Notes under the pieces: generated by a model
What the model was told of the DNA's origin: nothing
The model's database searches: none
The model's input: the letters and a program-made list of their open reading frames with translations, nothing else
Source: an uncultured Granulosicoccaceae bacterium
GTDB taxonomy: Bacteria > Pseudomonadota > Gammaproteobacteria > Granulosicoccales > Granulosicoccaceae
DNA: 64,000 bases
Assembly (NCBI GenBank): GCA_937958675.1
Contig: CALGND010000009.1
Location: 1 to 64,000, forward strand
Reading direction: 5' to 3'
Program-made: the position numbers and the translations under genes
Shown here: positions 19,122 to 27,659 of the stretch, one piece after another
Position numbering within the stretch: the first letter of the stretch is position 1
How the letters are laid out: each line of letters opens with the position of its first letter

Positions 19122-20858
19122 TCAATTACTCTTTCTGCGCATATCGTCTCTAATCAAGGCCTTGAGCAAGGAAAAACACATCAAGATCATAATAAAAGAA
19201 AATGGTATCGCACCGACTATCATTGCCGACTGTATAGCATCAAGCCCTCCGGCCAATAACAAGGCCGCAATAACAGCCGTCAAAATAAGGCCCCATATTA
19301 TGATGTGATGCTTTGTCGCAGCTTCCTGAGAACCACCTGCATTTATGGTGTTGACAACCAATACAGCCGAGTCTGCTGATGTAACGAGATAGGTTAGCAG
19401 CAGAATAACAATAAGCACGGATAAGAATGCGGCTGCCTGCGGCATCAGAACATTGATAGTTTCGTATAACTGCGCAGTCAGACTTTTAGCGAATATACTG
19501 CCGTTTGCCGCACCATTGAGCTCCAAATCAATTGCGGTTCCACCCAGTAGAGCAAACCATAAAAAGCACATCAATGATGGTGCTAGAACTGACCCGACAA
19601 CAAACTCCCGAATGGTGCGGTTTTTCGAAATTCTCGCTAAAAAGATTCCCACAAACGGTGCAAATGCTATCCACCATGCCCAGTAAAAAATAGACCACCA
19701 ACCCTGCCACTCTCCTGCGCTCCCTGGACCGTCAGCCGGAAATACCTGAAACGTTATCGCTGGAAGATGAATGATGTAGTCAACAATACCAAAGCCCAAT
19801 ATTTTCAACGCAAATACAGTGGAACCAAAAACCGCGAAGAAGGCAAGTAAGCTAAACGACAACACCATATTAATATTACTCAACCACTTGATACCTTTGC
19901 CTACTCCTGACAGCGCTGACAAAGTTGAAAAAAGCATCACAACGGCAAGGGCGAGTAACATAGAAGCAGTAGAAGCAACCAGTACACCTTCATCGTTGGT
20001 CGTCATTAACCATTCTAAGCCGGTAAAGTTGTATAGACCAGCCGAAAATGACTCCAGCCCCAATCCAATTGTCTGGCTGATGCCCAGAATGGTTGCCACA
20101 ACTGCAGTGATATCGATAAGGTGACCAACAGGGCCAGTTAAAGTTCGCCCGAATAGAGGCGCAAGAGTTGAACGTATCGTTAACGGCAGGTTTCTAGAGT
20201 AGGCAAAAAATGCAAGTGAGATACCTACCAGAGCATAACAAGCCCATGCGCCAAACCCCCAATGCAAGAAAGAGTATCGGTAGGTTGACGTGATTGCAGA
20301 TTCTGTTTTGGCGACGACTAAGTCCGGAATTGCAGCAACGGTACCCGCCTCTACTTGCGCTAGATAGGTGGCCATGACGGTACTGCCTTCTGCCACCGCG
20401 ATACCTGCCGCATCCAATGCTGTCTGTACGTCAGTATTGCTCAAGCGAATGAGAGGGTTGTCCCCGATGTGCCACATGGGTTCGCCTGTTGCGTAGCCAA
20501 GCATCCCAATACCAATACCTGCGCCAAACATCATGGAAAACCATGAGAAGTTCGAAAACTCAGGTTTACCACCATCACCCAACACTGTTTTTCCCCACAC
20601 CGGATGTATAGCAATTACAAGGCAGACGACGATAAAAAAGGCGACAGCCCAAGTGTAGTAGTAGTTTAAATTTGCAAACGACCAAGACTTTAGAGCACCC
20701 AGTATCTCACCAGCGTTACCTGGGAATATTGCTGCCCAGACCACAAGCAATGCGATTACGATCTTTGAGGTAAGTGAAACAATTTTATTAAAGTCTGTAT
20801 AGAAGCCATTATCAGCGGTCGCTATCGGTAGTTCTCGTAACGGTGGTTGTATAGCCAT
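19122..20858 (-). CDS. BCCT family osmolyte/betaine transporter
   Basis: An inner-membrane secondary transporter of the betaine/choline/carnitine family, 578 residues with about 12 membrane segments. Diagnostic pieces are FSWFSMMFGAGIGIGMLGY and GEPMWHIG near the first Gly-rich helix, and YWAWWIAFAPFVGIFLARIS in the eighth-segment signature. The GAGIGIG stretch lacks the Met-rich form of proton-driven CaiT/BetT, so sodium coupling is plausible but not proven. The start at 20858 is chosen because AGAGAGG sits 7 bases upstream; an in-frame start 18 codons earlier lacks this. The gene stands alone. The substrate is probably glycine betaine, choline or another quaternary ammonium compound. Confidence 0.9.
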   Translation of the reverse strand: MAIQPPLRELPIATADNGFYTDFNKIVSLTSKIVIALLVVWAAIFPGNAGEILGALKSWSFANLNYYYTWAVAFFIVVCLVIAIHPVWGKTVLGDGGKPEFSNFSWFSMMFGAGIGIGMLGYATGEPMWHIGDNPLIRLSNTDVQTALDAAGIAVAEGSTVMATYLAQVEAGTVAAIPDLVVAKTESAITSTYRYSFLHWGFGAWACYALVGISLAFFAYSRNLPLTIRSTLAPLFGRTLTGPVGHLIDITAVVATILGISQTIGLGLESFSAGLYNFTGLEWLMTTNDEGVLVASTASMLLALAVVMLFSTLSALSGVGKGIKWLSNINMVLSFSLLAFFAVFGSTVFALKILGFGIVDYIIHLPAITFQVFPADGPGSAGEWQGWWSIFYWAWWIAFAPFVGIFLARISKNRTIREFVVGSVLAPSLMCFLWFALLGGTAIDLELNGAANGSIFAKSLTAQLYETINVLMPQAAAFLSVLIVILLLTYLVTSADSAVLVVNTINAGGSQEAATKHHIIIWGLILTAVIAALLLAGGLDAIQSAMIVGAIPFSFIMILMCFSLLKALIRDDMRRKSN

Positions 20859-21203
20859 TCTATTCCTCTCTAGGTTTCGTGCTGTTTTTTGCCTGACAAA
20901 ATTTACAGACACAACACATTAGTAAACATCCCTTAACCTTTGCACCCTACTGTTAAGGGCTTGATTAGCATTTCATTACGTAATGCTGAGGCATTGCATC
21001 CATATAACACTTATAAGCATTGCAATAGTCCGGTTACATTTTCCACCAGAGTTTTTTATCTTAAGCTTCTAGTATCCTTATGTCAAAATTCACATGATTC
21101 AGGCAGCGTTTAATTTTTCGACAACAGTTCATCGCTTCGTAACGGATTTGCAAGGCAGAAGCGCCACATTCTTTTACGCCTGTTAGAGCGATTACTCGAA
21201 TCG
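20859..21203. other. Intergenic stretch upstream of the BCCT gene
   Basis: 345 bases without a credible gene. It holds the inverted repeat CCCTTAAC (20930-20937) and GTTAAGGG (20952-20959) around 14 bases, about 72 bases before the BCCT start, which could be an operator or leader hairpin. The octamer GCATTGCA occurs twice around 20990-21030. Nothing else is recognisable. Confidence 0.5.
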
Positions 21204-21581
21204 TCATAACGATACTGGCGCAGATACATCGCAAATTGTGCCTTCAGGTGAAACGACTAACATCCGCTTTTGCCCATAGAAGGTATCTTCCGGTGCCTGC
21301 AGGATTTCATAATCCAAATCTTTCACTTTTTGAAATACGGAACCCACGTCTTTCACGACAAACGTTAGATAAATCCCCGATTTATTACCTTTTGCTTTCT
21401 CTGGCACTATTTCATGATCTTCAGCAAGGATACCTAATTCGAGTGAATTTCCTTCTGATATAAGGTGGACAAACCACTCGCTATCATATCCAACTTTTAA
21501 ATCAAATAATGACGTATAAAATAACTTTGACTCATCCAAATTTGCAGAAATAATATTGCTTAGCAACCTATCGATTTTCAT
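21204..21581 (-). CDS. VOC superfamily (glyoxalase-like) protein
   Basis: A 125-residue single VOC module with SNIISANLDESKLFYTSLFDLKVGYD at the N-terminus (a longer stretch in the protein) and VSPEGTICDVSAPV at the C-terminus. The N-terminal metal-ligand position is an Asn/Ser region rather than the usual His, so metal binding is uncertain and it may be a binding or resistance-type member. A strong AGAGAGGAAAG precedes the ATG. It is monocistronic between the BCCT gene and the LacI regulator, with no context hint to its ligand. Confidence 0.7.
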   Translation of the reverse strand: MKIDRLLSNIISANLDESKLFYTSLFDLKVGYDSEWFVHLISEGNSLELGILAEDHEIVPEKAKGNKSGIYLTFVVKDVGSVFQKVKDLDYEILQAPEDTFYGQKRMLVVSPEGTICDVSAPVSL

Positions 21582-21791
21582 TTTCTTTCCTCTCTTTTGT
21601 TCCCTAGCTAATAGTGCCCTAGCTCGGAACTCTCTTCCTATAAGCGAGGATCAATAGATAACGACCAAGCGCAGGCAATATATGTTTTATCGTATACCCG
21701 CAAACAATATCAATCAGTTCAATGCATACAGTGAATCGAGGAAATTACTTCATTATGCAAGCTTGCCATCGGAAGACGAGTGCAAAGCGAA

Positions 21792-22835
21792 TTAGTCGCT
21801 TTTTCTTTGAGTACTGCCGCGAACTTCAATTGATAGCTCGACAACATGCTTCCTTTTCACCTTACCTACAGCTTTATCACCACTGAGTAAGTCTAGTACT
21901 AGCTTTGCTGTCGTTTGTCCAAGCTTTACTGGATCAACCACTACAGTAGAAATAGACGGAGAAGAGAATCGACCAATCTCAAAGTTTCCAAACCCGGCTA
22001 TGCCAACATCATCTGGAACCTTGACGCCATCTTCCTGCAATGCTGACATCACGCCAAAAGCAGGTGAATCTGACACACAAAATATGCAATCAATATCGTC
22101 ATAGTATTGTTTAATATTTTTTCCCACAAAGTAACCATCTTTGATTGACATAGGTGGTGTACCAATACGAATCATCCGATGCGCAGATAGTCCGGCTGCT
22201 TCCATTGCCTTTCTGTACCCGTTACGTCGAGATGCACCACGCGTCCATTCATCATTGGTTTCGCACAAAAATGCAATGTTTTTATAACCAAGTTCTATCA
22301 GTTTCTCGGTCATATTGCGGGAGGCAAGTTCATTTGAAAAACCCACGGTATAGCCAATTGGTTTAGGCGGGATGTCCCATAACTCTAAGACTGGAATTTG
22401 AGACTGTTTGAGTAGTTTAATGGTTCTTTTCGTATGCCCGTCGTACTGCAATGCAATCGCTTCCGGCCGTCGCTTTAGCATACTTTCTACAAGCCGTTCT
22501 TCTCGATTCATTGAGTAATCAGTGTGCCCCAATAAAATCTGCATGCCAGTGCTTTCAATGTGCTGAGTTAAGGTCTGCACCATTTCAGCGTAATGCACAT
22601 TATTTAGCGATGGGACTAGCGTTGCGACAAAACCAGACCGTTTCGTGGATAGGCTACCTGCCATTTGATCAGGGACGTAATTCATCTCCCTGACAATACC
22701 GAGTATTTTCTCTCGCGTTCGAGTGGATACTGCACCTTCTTCACGCAGCGCGCGTGACACCGTCATACGTGACACACCGGCGGCCTGTGCGACATCCTCC
22801 ATTGTGGTCATATTAGGTTTATCGCGACGGCTCAT
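21792..22835 (-). CDS. LacI family regulator, GntR/IdnR-like
   Basis: A 347-residue repressor. Residues 11-58 are the LacI-type helix-turn-helix plus hinge (MEDVAQAAGVSRMTVSRALR, then YVPDQMAGSLSTKRSGFVA). The rest is a periplasmic-binding-protein-like sensor ending in an SIEVRGST segment. The pattern ATLVPSLNN after the hinge resembles the E. coli gluconate repressor. Known members bind ATGTTA-N4-TAACAT, and two perfect ATGTTACCGGTAACAT sites occur in this locus (30173-30188 and 31831-31846). This regulator is therefore the natural candidate to control both the ABC importer operon and idnO-gntK, released by gluconate, idonate or a ketogluconate. It lies downstream of the importer operon, with its own 103-base upstream gap. 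Confidence 0.85.
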   Translation of the reverse strand: MSRRDKPNMTTMEDVAQAAGVSRMTVSRALREEGAVSTRTREKILGIVREMNYVPDQMAGSLSTKRSGFVATLVPSLNNVHYAEMVQTLTQHIESTGMQILLGHTDYSMNREERLVESMLKRRPEAIALQYDGHTKRTIKLLKQSQIPVLELWDIPPKPIGYTVGFSNELASRNMTEKLIELGYKNIAFLCETNDEWTRGASRRNGYRKAMEAAGLSAHRMIRIGTPPMSIKDGYFVGKNIKQYYDDIDCIFCVSDSPAFGVMSALQEDGVKVPDDVGIAGFGNFEIGRFSSPSISTVVVDPVKLGQTTAKLVLDLLSGDKAVGKVKRKHVVELSIEVRGSTQRKSD

Positions 22836-22938
22836 GAAGTTAGTAGCTTCTCATATCTATACCGCGCTAATTATACTCTTATATCTATACGATCTATATG
22901 CTCTAAATGGTTGAGATCGCTAGATATGTGCGATATAG

Positions 22939-23718
22939 CTAACTACCACGAAATTTTGACAGCCACCCGAGGCCTTCTTCTACGGAATTTCCTCGAGGCT
23001 TATACTCTGCACCAATATATCCTTGGTAACCCAATTCCACTAGTTTTTCAAGAATGTATGGATAGTTGATTTCACCTTCATCGGGCTCGCCTCGATCATG
23101 CACGGCCGAAATCTGAATGTGGCCGATGTAGTTTGAATACGTTTCGAGCAGCGTTGTAATATCTCCCTGCACTATTTGCGCGTGAAAAACATCGAACATC
23201 AATTTCATGTTATCGCAAGCCACAGCATCGATGGTTGATATGGCTCGTTCAACAGTATGAAAATGATAGCCAGCAACTGCACGTGGGTTTAGCGGTTCGA
23301 TGACAATGGATTTATCAACCAAAGCAGCCTTCTCACACGCGTAACTTAGGTTTCGTTGAAATATAAACTCAGAAGATTGGTCGCCGTTTGTTAACCCTGC
23401 AACAACATTGATATAAGCGGCGCCTATGGTGCAAGCATAGCCAATGGCCTGATCAATGTATTCACGGGCTTCTTCTTCGCGTCCAGCCAAAGCCGCAACA
23501 CCAAAATCACCAGCTCCCTCCGGCCCCAATTTGGTATTGACGCCAACCACCCCAAGCTCTGTTTTATCTAAAACAGCGCGAATATCTGATGCTGGGACTG
23601 CGTAGGGGAAATGAAACTCTACTGCATCAAAACCCGCTTTTTGAGCGGCTAGAATCCGATCAGGTAATTCCAGATGGTCCCAAAGAAAGCCAATATTGGC
23701 GGAGAATTTCATTTGCAT
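22939..23718 (-). CDS. hyi: Hydroxypyruvate isomerase-like TIM-barrel protein
   Basis: A 259-residue protein of the xylose-isomerase-like TIM barrel superfamily, closest to hydroxypyruvate isomerase Hyi and 2-oxo-tetronate isomerase OtnI. It opens MKFSANIGFLWDHLELPDRI and continues with GFDAVEFHFPY. VIEPLNPRAVAGYHF near residue 145 and LMFDVFHAQIVQGDI near 180 hold conserved Glu/Asp/His ligands, and EYKPRGN lies near the end. Hyi interconverts hydroxypyruvate and tartronate semialdehyde. The ATG at 23718 (or 23712) is chosen because homology begins there; upstream codons overlap the lactonase gene. As the last gene of the importer operon, it probably handles a fragment or keto-acid from the imported sugar acid. 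Confidence 0.8.
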   Translation of the reverse strand: MQMKFSANIGFLWDHLELPDRILAAQKAGFDAVEFHFPYAVPASDIRAVLDKTELGVVGVNTKLGPEGAGDFGVAALAGREEEAREYIDQAIGYACTIGAAYINVVAGLTNGDQSSEFIFQRNLSYACEKAALVDKSIVIEPLNPRAVAGYHFHTVERAISTIDAVACDNMKLMFDVFHAQIVQGDITTLLETYSNYIGHIQISAVHDRGEPDEGEINYPYILEKLVELGYQGYIGAEYKPRGNSVEEGLGWLSKFRGS

Positions 23719-23743
23719 AATATTGCCTGGAGTGCCAATTACA

Positions 23744-24883
23744 TTAATTGATAAAACGAATATAATTGGGTGCTGGAATGTCGTGCTCATCCCCAGTGGC
23801 CGTAATAAGCCCTGACTCAATATCGCGACTAAACAAGGTCAAATTTGATGAATCTTGATTAGCTACGATAACTGCATTACCGCAAGGCGTTATGGCAAAG
23901 TGTCGGGGGAATTTTCCGCCGGTTGGAACAATATCAATTCTTTCTAGTTGACCATCTTCAAGCACTTTAAAAATAGCAAGAGAGTTGTCCCCACGATTAG
24001 ATACATACAAATAGCGCGCATCGGGAGAGAGTTTTATTTCCGATACATAGGAAGTTTGTTCGCGATTGTCTAGTGTTGATACATATTGAATCGGGACTAT
24101 CCGCTCTTTACTCGTGTCAGGATCAGAAGAATCAAGCTTGGCGACACAGACAGTATTGAACAATTCATTTGATACGTAACAAATATCCATATCTGGGTGC
24201 ATCGCCATATGTCGCGGGCCAGAACCTGCTTCAAACTCTATATGAGTATCGGCTTCTAGCTTCTTTACACTGGGATCGAAGCGATATTGAAATATCGCGT
24301 TTTCACCTAGATCAGGAATAAAAACCCAATCTTTCCAAAAATGTGCGCAGTGCGCGTGAGGGCCAACTTGTCGGTTCTCCCAATGATCTTCTCGATATGC
24401 GACCTGACGCCACTCTCCTTCCTTGCGATAGAGTTGCTTGAAACTTTGAATGATCTCTCCCAGTTTGCCATCGGGCTCTACATGCACAACATCGATAACG
24501 GCATCCCAGTAATTTATTACGATACCAATGTCTTTTTGCGGTGATATCGCGATGTAGCACGTTGATTTTCCTGAGGCTTGAAATGAGCGTTTAAGCGACA
24601 AATTGGAATCTTTACCGATCTGGTACTGTAATACTTCGCCGTTATTCTGAATCGTTTCAACAATGGCATAGAGCATAGTTCCATTGCTATGCGGGATGAG
24701 CACAGCAGGATTCAGCGCATCCGTTGTACCGCGCTTGACAAGCTTGCCATCCTTTGTGATGGTAAGCCCGTAAATACCTTCACCCGAAGTTGGCGCATAC
24801 GGTTGATGCGCTAGTGCGTCCAGATCAGTATACGTACCGACGAGAAAAGCGTAATCCCTTTCCAGAGTGATTGATGAACTCAT
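23744..24883 (-). CDS. Lactonase family beta-propeller protein (6-phosphogluconolactonase-like)
   Basis: A 379-residue seven-bladed beta-propeller lactonase (YbhE/Pgl-type, PF10282-like). It starts with AFLVGTYTD, has the family markers GPHAHCAHFWKDWVFIPDLG near residue 175 and EAGSGPRHMAMHPD near 225, and ends with GKFPRHFAITPCGNAVIVANQ. His and Arg in GPHAH and GPRHM line the active site of family members. These enzymes hydrolyse aldonolactones to the free acids. No signal peptide is present. In this operon it fits hydrolysis of a lactone formed from the imported sugar before the gluconate/idonate steps. The operon order is importer, SDR, lactonase, isomerase. Confidence 0.85.
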   Translation of the reverse strand: MSSSITLERDYAFLVGTYTDLDALAHQPYAPTSGEGIYGLTITKDGKLVKRGTTDALNPAVLIPHSNGTMLYAIVETIQNNGEVLQYQIGKDSNLSLKRSFQASGKSTCYIAISPQKDIGIVINYWDAVIDVVHVEPDGKLGEIIQSFKQLYRKEGEWRQVAYREDHWENRQVGPHAHCAHFWKDWVFIPDLGENAIFQYRFDPSVKKLEADTHIEFEAGSGPRHMAMHPDMDICYVSNELFNTVCVAKLDSSDPDTSKERIVPIQYVSTLDNREQTSYVSEIKLSPDARYLYVSNRGDNSLAIFKVLEDGQLERIDIVPTGGKFPRHFAITPCGNAVIVANQDSSNLTLFSRDIESGLITATGDEHDIPAPNYIRFIN

Positions 24884-24938
24884 ATTGACTATCCCAAAGA
24901 TATGTATCTAAATAAAATTCTCGCGGTGTAAGGCTTGC

Positions 24939-25676
24939 TTAACCACGACCTACAAAAGGCATATTATTAGCCATAACTGTCATATTGAGTACATTGGTCC
25001 CTTGCGGCAAATTCGCCATATAGACCATCGCATCACACACTGCCTTTGTACTTATTGTTGGTTCACTGAGAATGGAGCCATCCGCTTGCAGTACCCCTTG
25101 AGCCATTACGTCGCCCATGCTTGAGCTAATATTGCCAAGATCGATCTGGCTACACGCAATCCCGTATTGGCGACCATCAAGCGACAGAGACTTAGTCAAC
25201 CCTGATATAGCGTGTTTTGTGCAAGTGTATGGTGCAGAAAACAATCGAGGTGTTGTTGCCGAGATAGAACCATTGTTGATAATACGGCCTCCAGATTCCT
25301 GCTTTCTCATTTGCCCAAACGCTGCGCGTGCGCACATAAATGCGCCTGTTAAGTTGATGGAAACAATTTTTTCCCATTCACTCAAAGCCAATTCATCGAT
25401 TGGGACGGCGCTCGCTGCTACACCGGCATTATTGAACAATAAATCAACTGAGCCAAACTCCTTAACAGCCGAGGCAAACAATTTTTCAACCTGCTCAGCA
25501 TCACTTACATCGCAAGTGACACCCAAGCCATTAGCTTGAAGTTTACTTACCGTGTCGTCGAGCGTGGACTGGGTTCTCCCAGCCACTACTACATTCCAGT
25601 TGTTTTGGCTTAATGCAATTGCAACATCACGACCAATGCCGCCACCGCCACCAGTAATAACTGCTACTCGCGACAT
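24939..25676 (-). CDS. SDR family oxidoreductase
   Basis: A classical short-chain dehydrogenase of 245 residues. The NAD(P) motif TGGGGGIGRD is at residues 8-17, followed by NNAGVAAS near 85, the catalytic Ser in NNGSISATTPRL near 138 and the Tyr-x-x-x-Lys stretch. The Tyr segment reads APYTCTKHAISGLTKSLS, so YxxxK is intact. It probably oxidises a sugar or sugar acid at a secondary alcohol. A GGAG lies 7 bases before the ATG. It is between the importer genes and the lactonase in the same operon, which suggests that it makes the lactone or keto sugar that the lactonase or isomerase uses. Confidence 0.85.
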   Translation of the reverse strand: MSRVAVITGGGGGIGRDVAIALSQNNWNVVVAGRTQSTLDDTVSKLQANGLGVTCDVSDAEQVEKLFASAVKEFGSVDLLFNNAGVAASAVPIDELALSEWEKIVSINLTGAFMCARAAFGQMRKQESGGRIINNGSISATTPRLFSAPYTCTKHAISGLTKSLSLDGRQYGIACSQIDLGNISSSMGDVMAQGVLQADGSILSEPTISTKAVCDAMVYMANLPQGTNVLNMTVMANNMPFVGRG

Positions 25677-25728
25677 ACTGAGCTCTCCATATTAAATTCG
25701 ATTGATACTTTAAAAAAAAGAAACGCAT

Positions 25729-26667
25729 TCATCCTTTCACCGCTCCAGCAGTCATGCCAGTGATAATCTGGCGAGATGCAAACAGGGTGAATATTATTGG
25801 CGGAATAGCCAGAAGCACACCGGTCGCCATAATCACACCCCATTCAACGTTAAACTCTGACATGTTGTTAACGATGAGAATAGGTACAGTTTTTGTGTCT
25901 CGATCTGATAAGGCAGAAGCCAATAAGTATTCGTTCCATGCAATCCGAAACGTAAATATTGCGGCCGCTGCTAAGCCTGGCTTAATTAAGGGAAGAACCA
26001 CTTTAAAAAATACTTGGAATGGCCCTGCACCATCCATGCGAGCAGCTTCTTCTAACTGCCTGGGCACTTGAACAATAAAGCTTTGCAATATCCAAATGAC
26101 AAACGGTAGGTTCATCGCGATATAGATCAATATTATTCCGGAATGTGTCCCGGCTAGACACACATCACCTCTACCACCAAACGTGTCACGGATGAGTCCA
26201 CCCAGAAACGAGCTTTTTGAAATACAGAATTCGTTATTCCATAAACCAAAAACGGGAACTAACAACACTGCCGGTGGCACCATTCGAACCATTAGCGTTG
26301 TACCTGAAACCGTGTCCCGGCCCATAAACTTAAACCGAACTAGTGCATAAGCAGCCATGCAGCCGATAACAAGAGTGAGCACTGTCGACACTAAAGCAAT
26401 AATTAACGAGTTCATAAATGCCCCTCCAAATTTGAGGGCACAAAAATCTAGATGGTCAATCTCGTAGGGCAATATGTCGCACAGTGCTGTTTCATAGTTC
26501 TGAATAGTGGGCATAAATAGTAGGCCACTAGTTCCGGAAATAATATCAACATCGAATTTAAACGAATTGATAAACATTAACGCAATGGGCCCTACTGCCA
26601 TAATGACCAACATGACCACCACAGCGTAGAAAGCGGGATGTTGCGATTTTTCTGTTGATGCAGCCAC
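25729..26667 (-). CDS. Carbohydrate ABC transporter permease (MalG-type)
   Basis: A 312-residue inner-membrane permease with about six segments and the cytoplasmic EAA loop QLEEAARMDGAGPFQVFFKV, which docks to the ATPase. It belongs to the CUT1 MalG group: the C-terminus ends FASRQIITGMTAGAVKG. It uses a GTG start overlapping the TAG stop of the upstream permease by one base (TAGTG), with GAGGAG as ribosome site, so the two permeases are translationally coupled. A 39-residue insert around positions 50-80 (DILPYEIDHLDFCALKFGG region) extends the first periplasmic loop beyond the usual size. Confidence 0.9.
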   Translation of the reverse strand: MAASTEKSQHPAFYAVVVMLVIMAVGPIALMFINSFKFDVDIISGTSGLLFMPTIQNYETALCDILPYEIDHLDFCALKFGGAFMNSLIIALVSTVLTLVIGCMAAYALVRFKFMGRDTVSGTTLMVRMVPPAVLLVPVFGLWNNEFCISKSSFLGGLIRDTFGGRGDVCLAGTHSGIILIYIAMNLPFVIWILQSFIVQVPRQLEEAARMDGAGPFQVFFKVVLPLIKPGLAAAAIFTFRIAWNEYLLASALSDRDTKTVPILIVNNMSEFNVEWGVIMATGVLLAIPPIIFTLFASRQIITGMTAGAVKG

Positions 26668-27578
26668 TACAACTCCTCCTCAATCAGCCTGCGCGCCTTT
26701 AACGCACGGTATTCCTGCCAGCGGTTATATGAAAGCATCATTATCGTAAAAAACAGCAAAAGTAAGAGTAGGAAGTTCGACATTGCGGCAGCCACTCCAA
26801 GCTCTCTGAACTCAGTCGCTGTCCTAGAAATTCGTAATGCTAATATTTCGGTGGATAAACCGGGGCCACCTTCAGTCATCACTAGTATGACTTCAAGCAC
26901 TTTGAACGCATCAATCAGCCGCAGTAAACCTGTCACAATTAGCACTGGCATCATCAACGGTAATTTGATGTAAACAATCTGTTGCCAACCAGTAGCCCCA
27001 TCGATTCGAGATGCCTCCAAGGCAGATTGAGGTAAGGATTGAAGCGCTGCGAGAGACAGAATAAATATAAATGGAGTCCATTGCCAAATATCAGCAATGA
27101 TCACTGACAACAGTGCGTGCTGGCTTAGCCAATCTACCGACTCCATTCCTACAGATTTTAAAGAGCGATTAAAAACGCCCAAAGTCGGATGGTACATATA
27201 ACGCCAAATTAGACCAACCACCACAGGGGCAATCATCATCGGTAGAATAAAAAGGGTACGAAGTATCGACATACCGCGCAGCTTTCTATCAAGCAATAGC
27301 GCTAGTCCAACGCCGATCAACATTTCAATACCGACAACAGTAAACGCAAACTTCAACGTTACCGCCATGCTTTCATGGAAATTAGGGTCGCCCCAAATTG
27401 ACACGTAGTTACTTAAACCAACAAAGGTCGACTCGCCAAGCGACTGGCTTGGATCCCAATCGCGAAAACTGCCATATACCATGTACCCAAGCGGATACAA
27501 CAGGGCAAGCGCCATGATCACTGCGGCTGGAGCCAGGAACAGATACGGCGTAAGGCGGTTTAAAGATGCAGTACTCAT
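26667..27578 (-). CDS. Sugar ABC transporter permease (MalF-type)
   Basis: A 303-residue six-segment permease of the CUT1 family, the partner of the MalG-type permease. The N-terminus LTPYLFLAPAAVIMALALLY is the first membrane segment. The EAA loop reads LPQSALEASRIDGATGWQQI near residue 185. The C-terminus ends in a charged tail (RWQEYRALKARRLIEEEL) whose last codons contain the ribosome site of the next gene. The ATG at 27578 is preferred over an adjacent TTG. It lies downstream of the binding-protein gene after a strong intergenic hairpin. Confidence 0.9.
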   Translation of the reverse strand: MSTASLNRLTPYLFLAPAAVIMALALLYPLGYMVYGSFRDWDPSQSLGESTFVGLSNYVSIWGDPNFHESMAVTLKFAFTVVGIEMLIGVGLALLLDRKLRGMSILRTLFILPMMIAPVVVGLIWRYMYHPTLGVFNRSLKSVGMESVDWLSQHALLSVIIADIWQWTPFIFILSLAALQSLPQSALEASRIDGATGWQQIVYIKLPLMMPVLIVTGLLRLIDAFKVLEVILVMTEGGPGLSTEILALRISRTATEFRELGVAAAMSNFLLLLLLFFTIMMLSYNRWQEYRALKARRLIEEEL

Positions 27579-27611
27579 CAATGATATCTAATAGTTAATC
27601 AGCTAAATTGC

Positions 27612-27651
27612 CTAACAACCTGCCGAGATACAATACTCGGCAGGCTGTTAG
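27612..27651 (-). promoter_or_regulatory. Long intercistronic hairpin after the binding-protein gene
   Basis: CTAACAACCTGCCGAG and CTCGGCAGGCTGTTAG pair over 16 positions (one G.U in the minus-strand RNA) around the loop atacaata. It sits in the 81-base gap between the binding-protein stop and the permease start, and no T run follows. Such hairpins commonly protect the binding-protein mRNA and reduce read-through, giving more binding protein than permease. Confidence 0.65.
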
Positions 27652-27659
27652 CCACGTGC

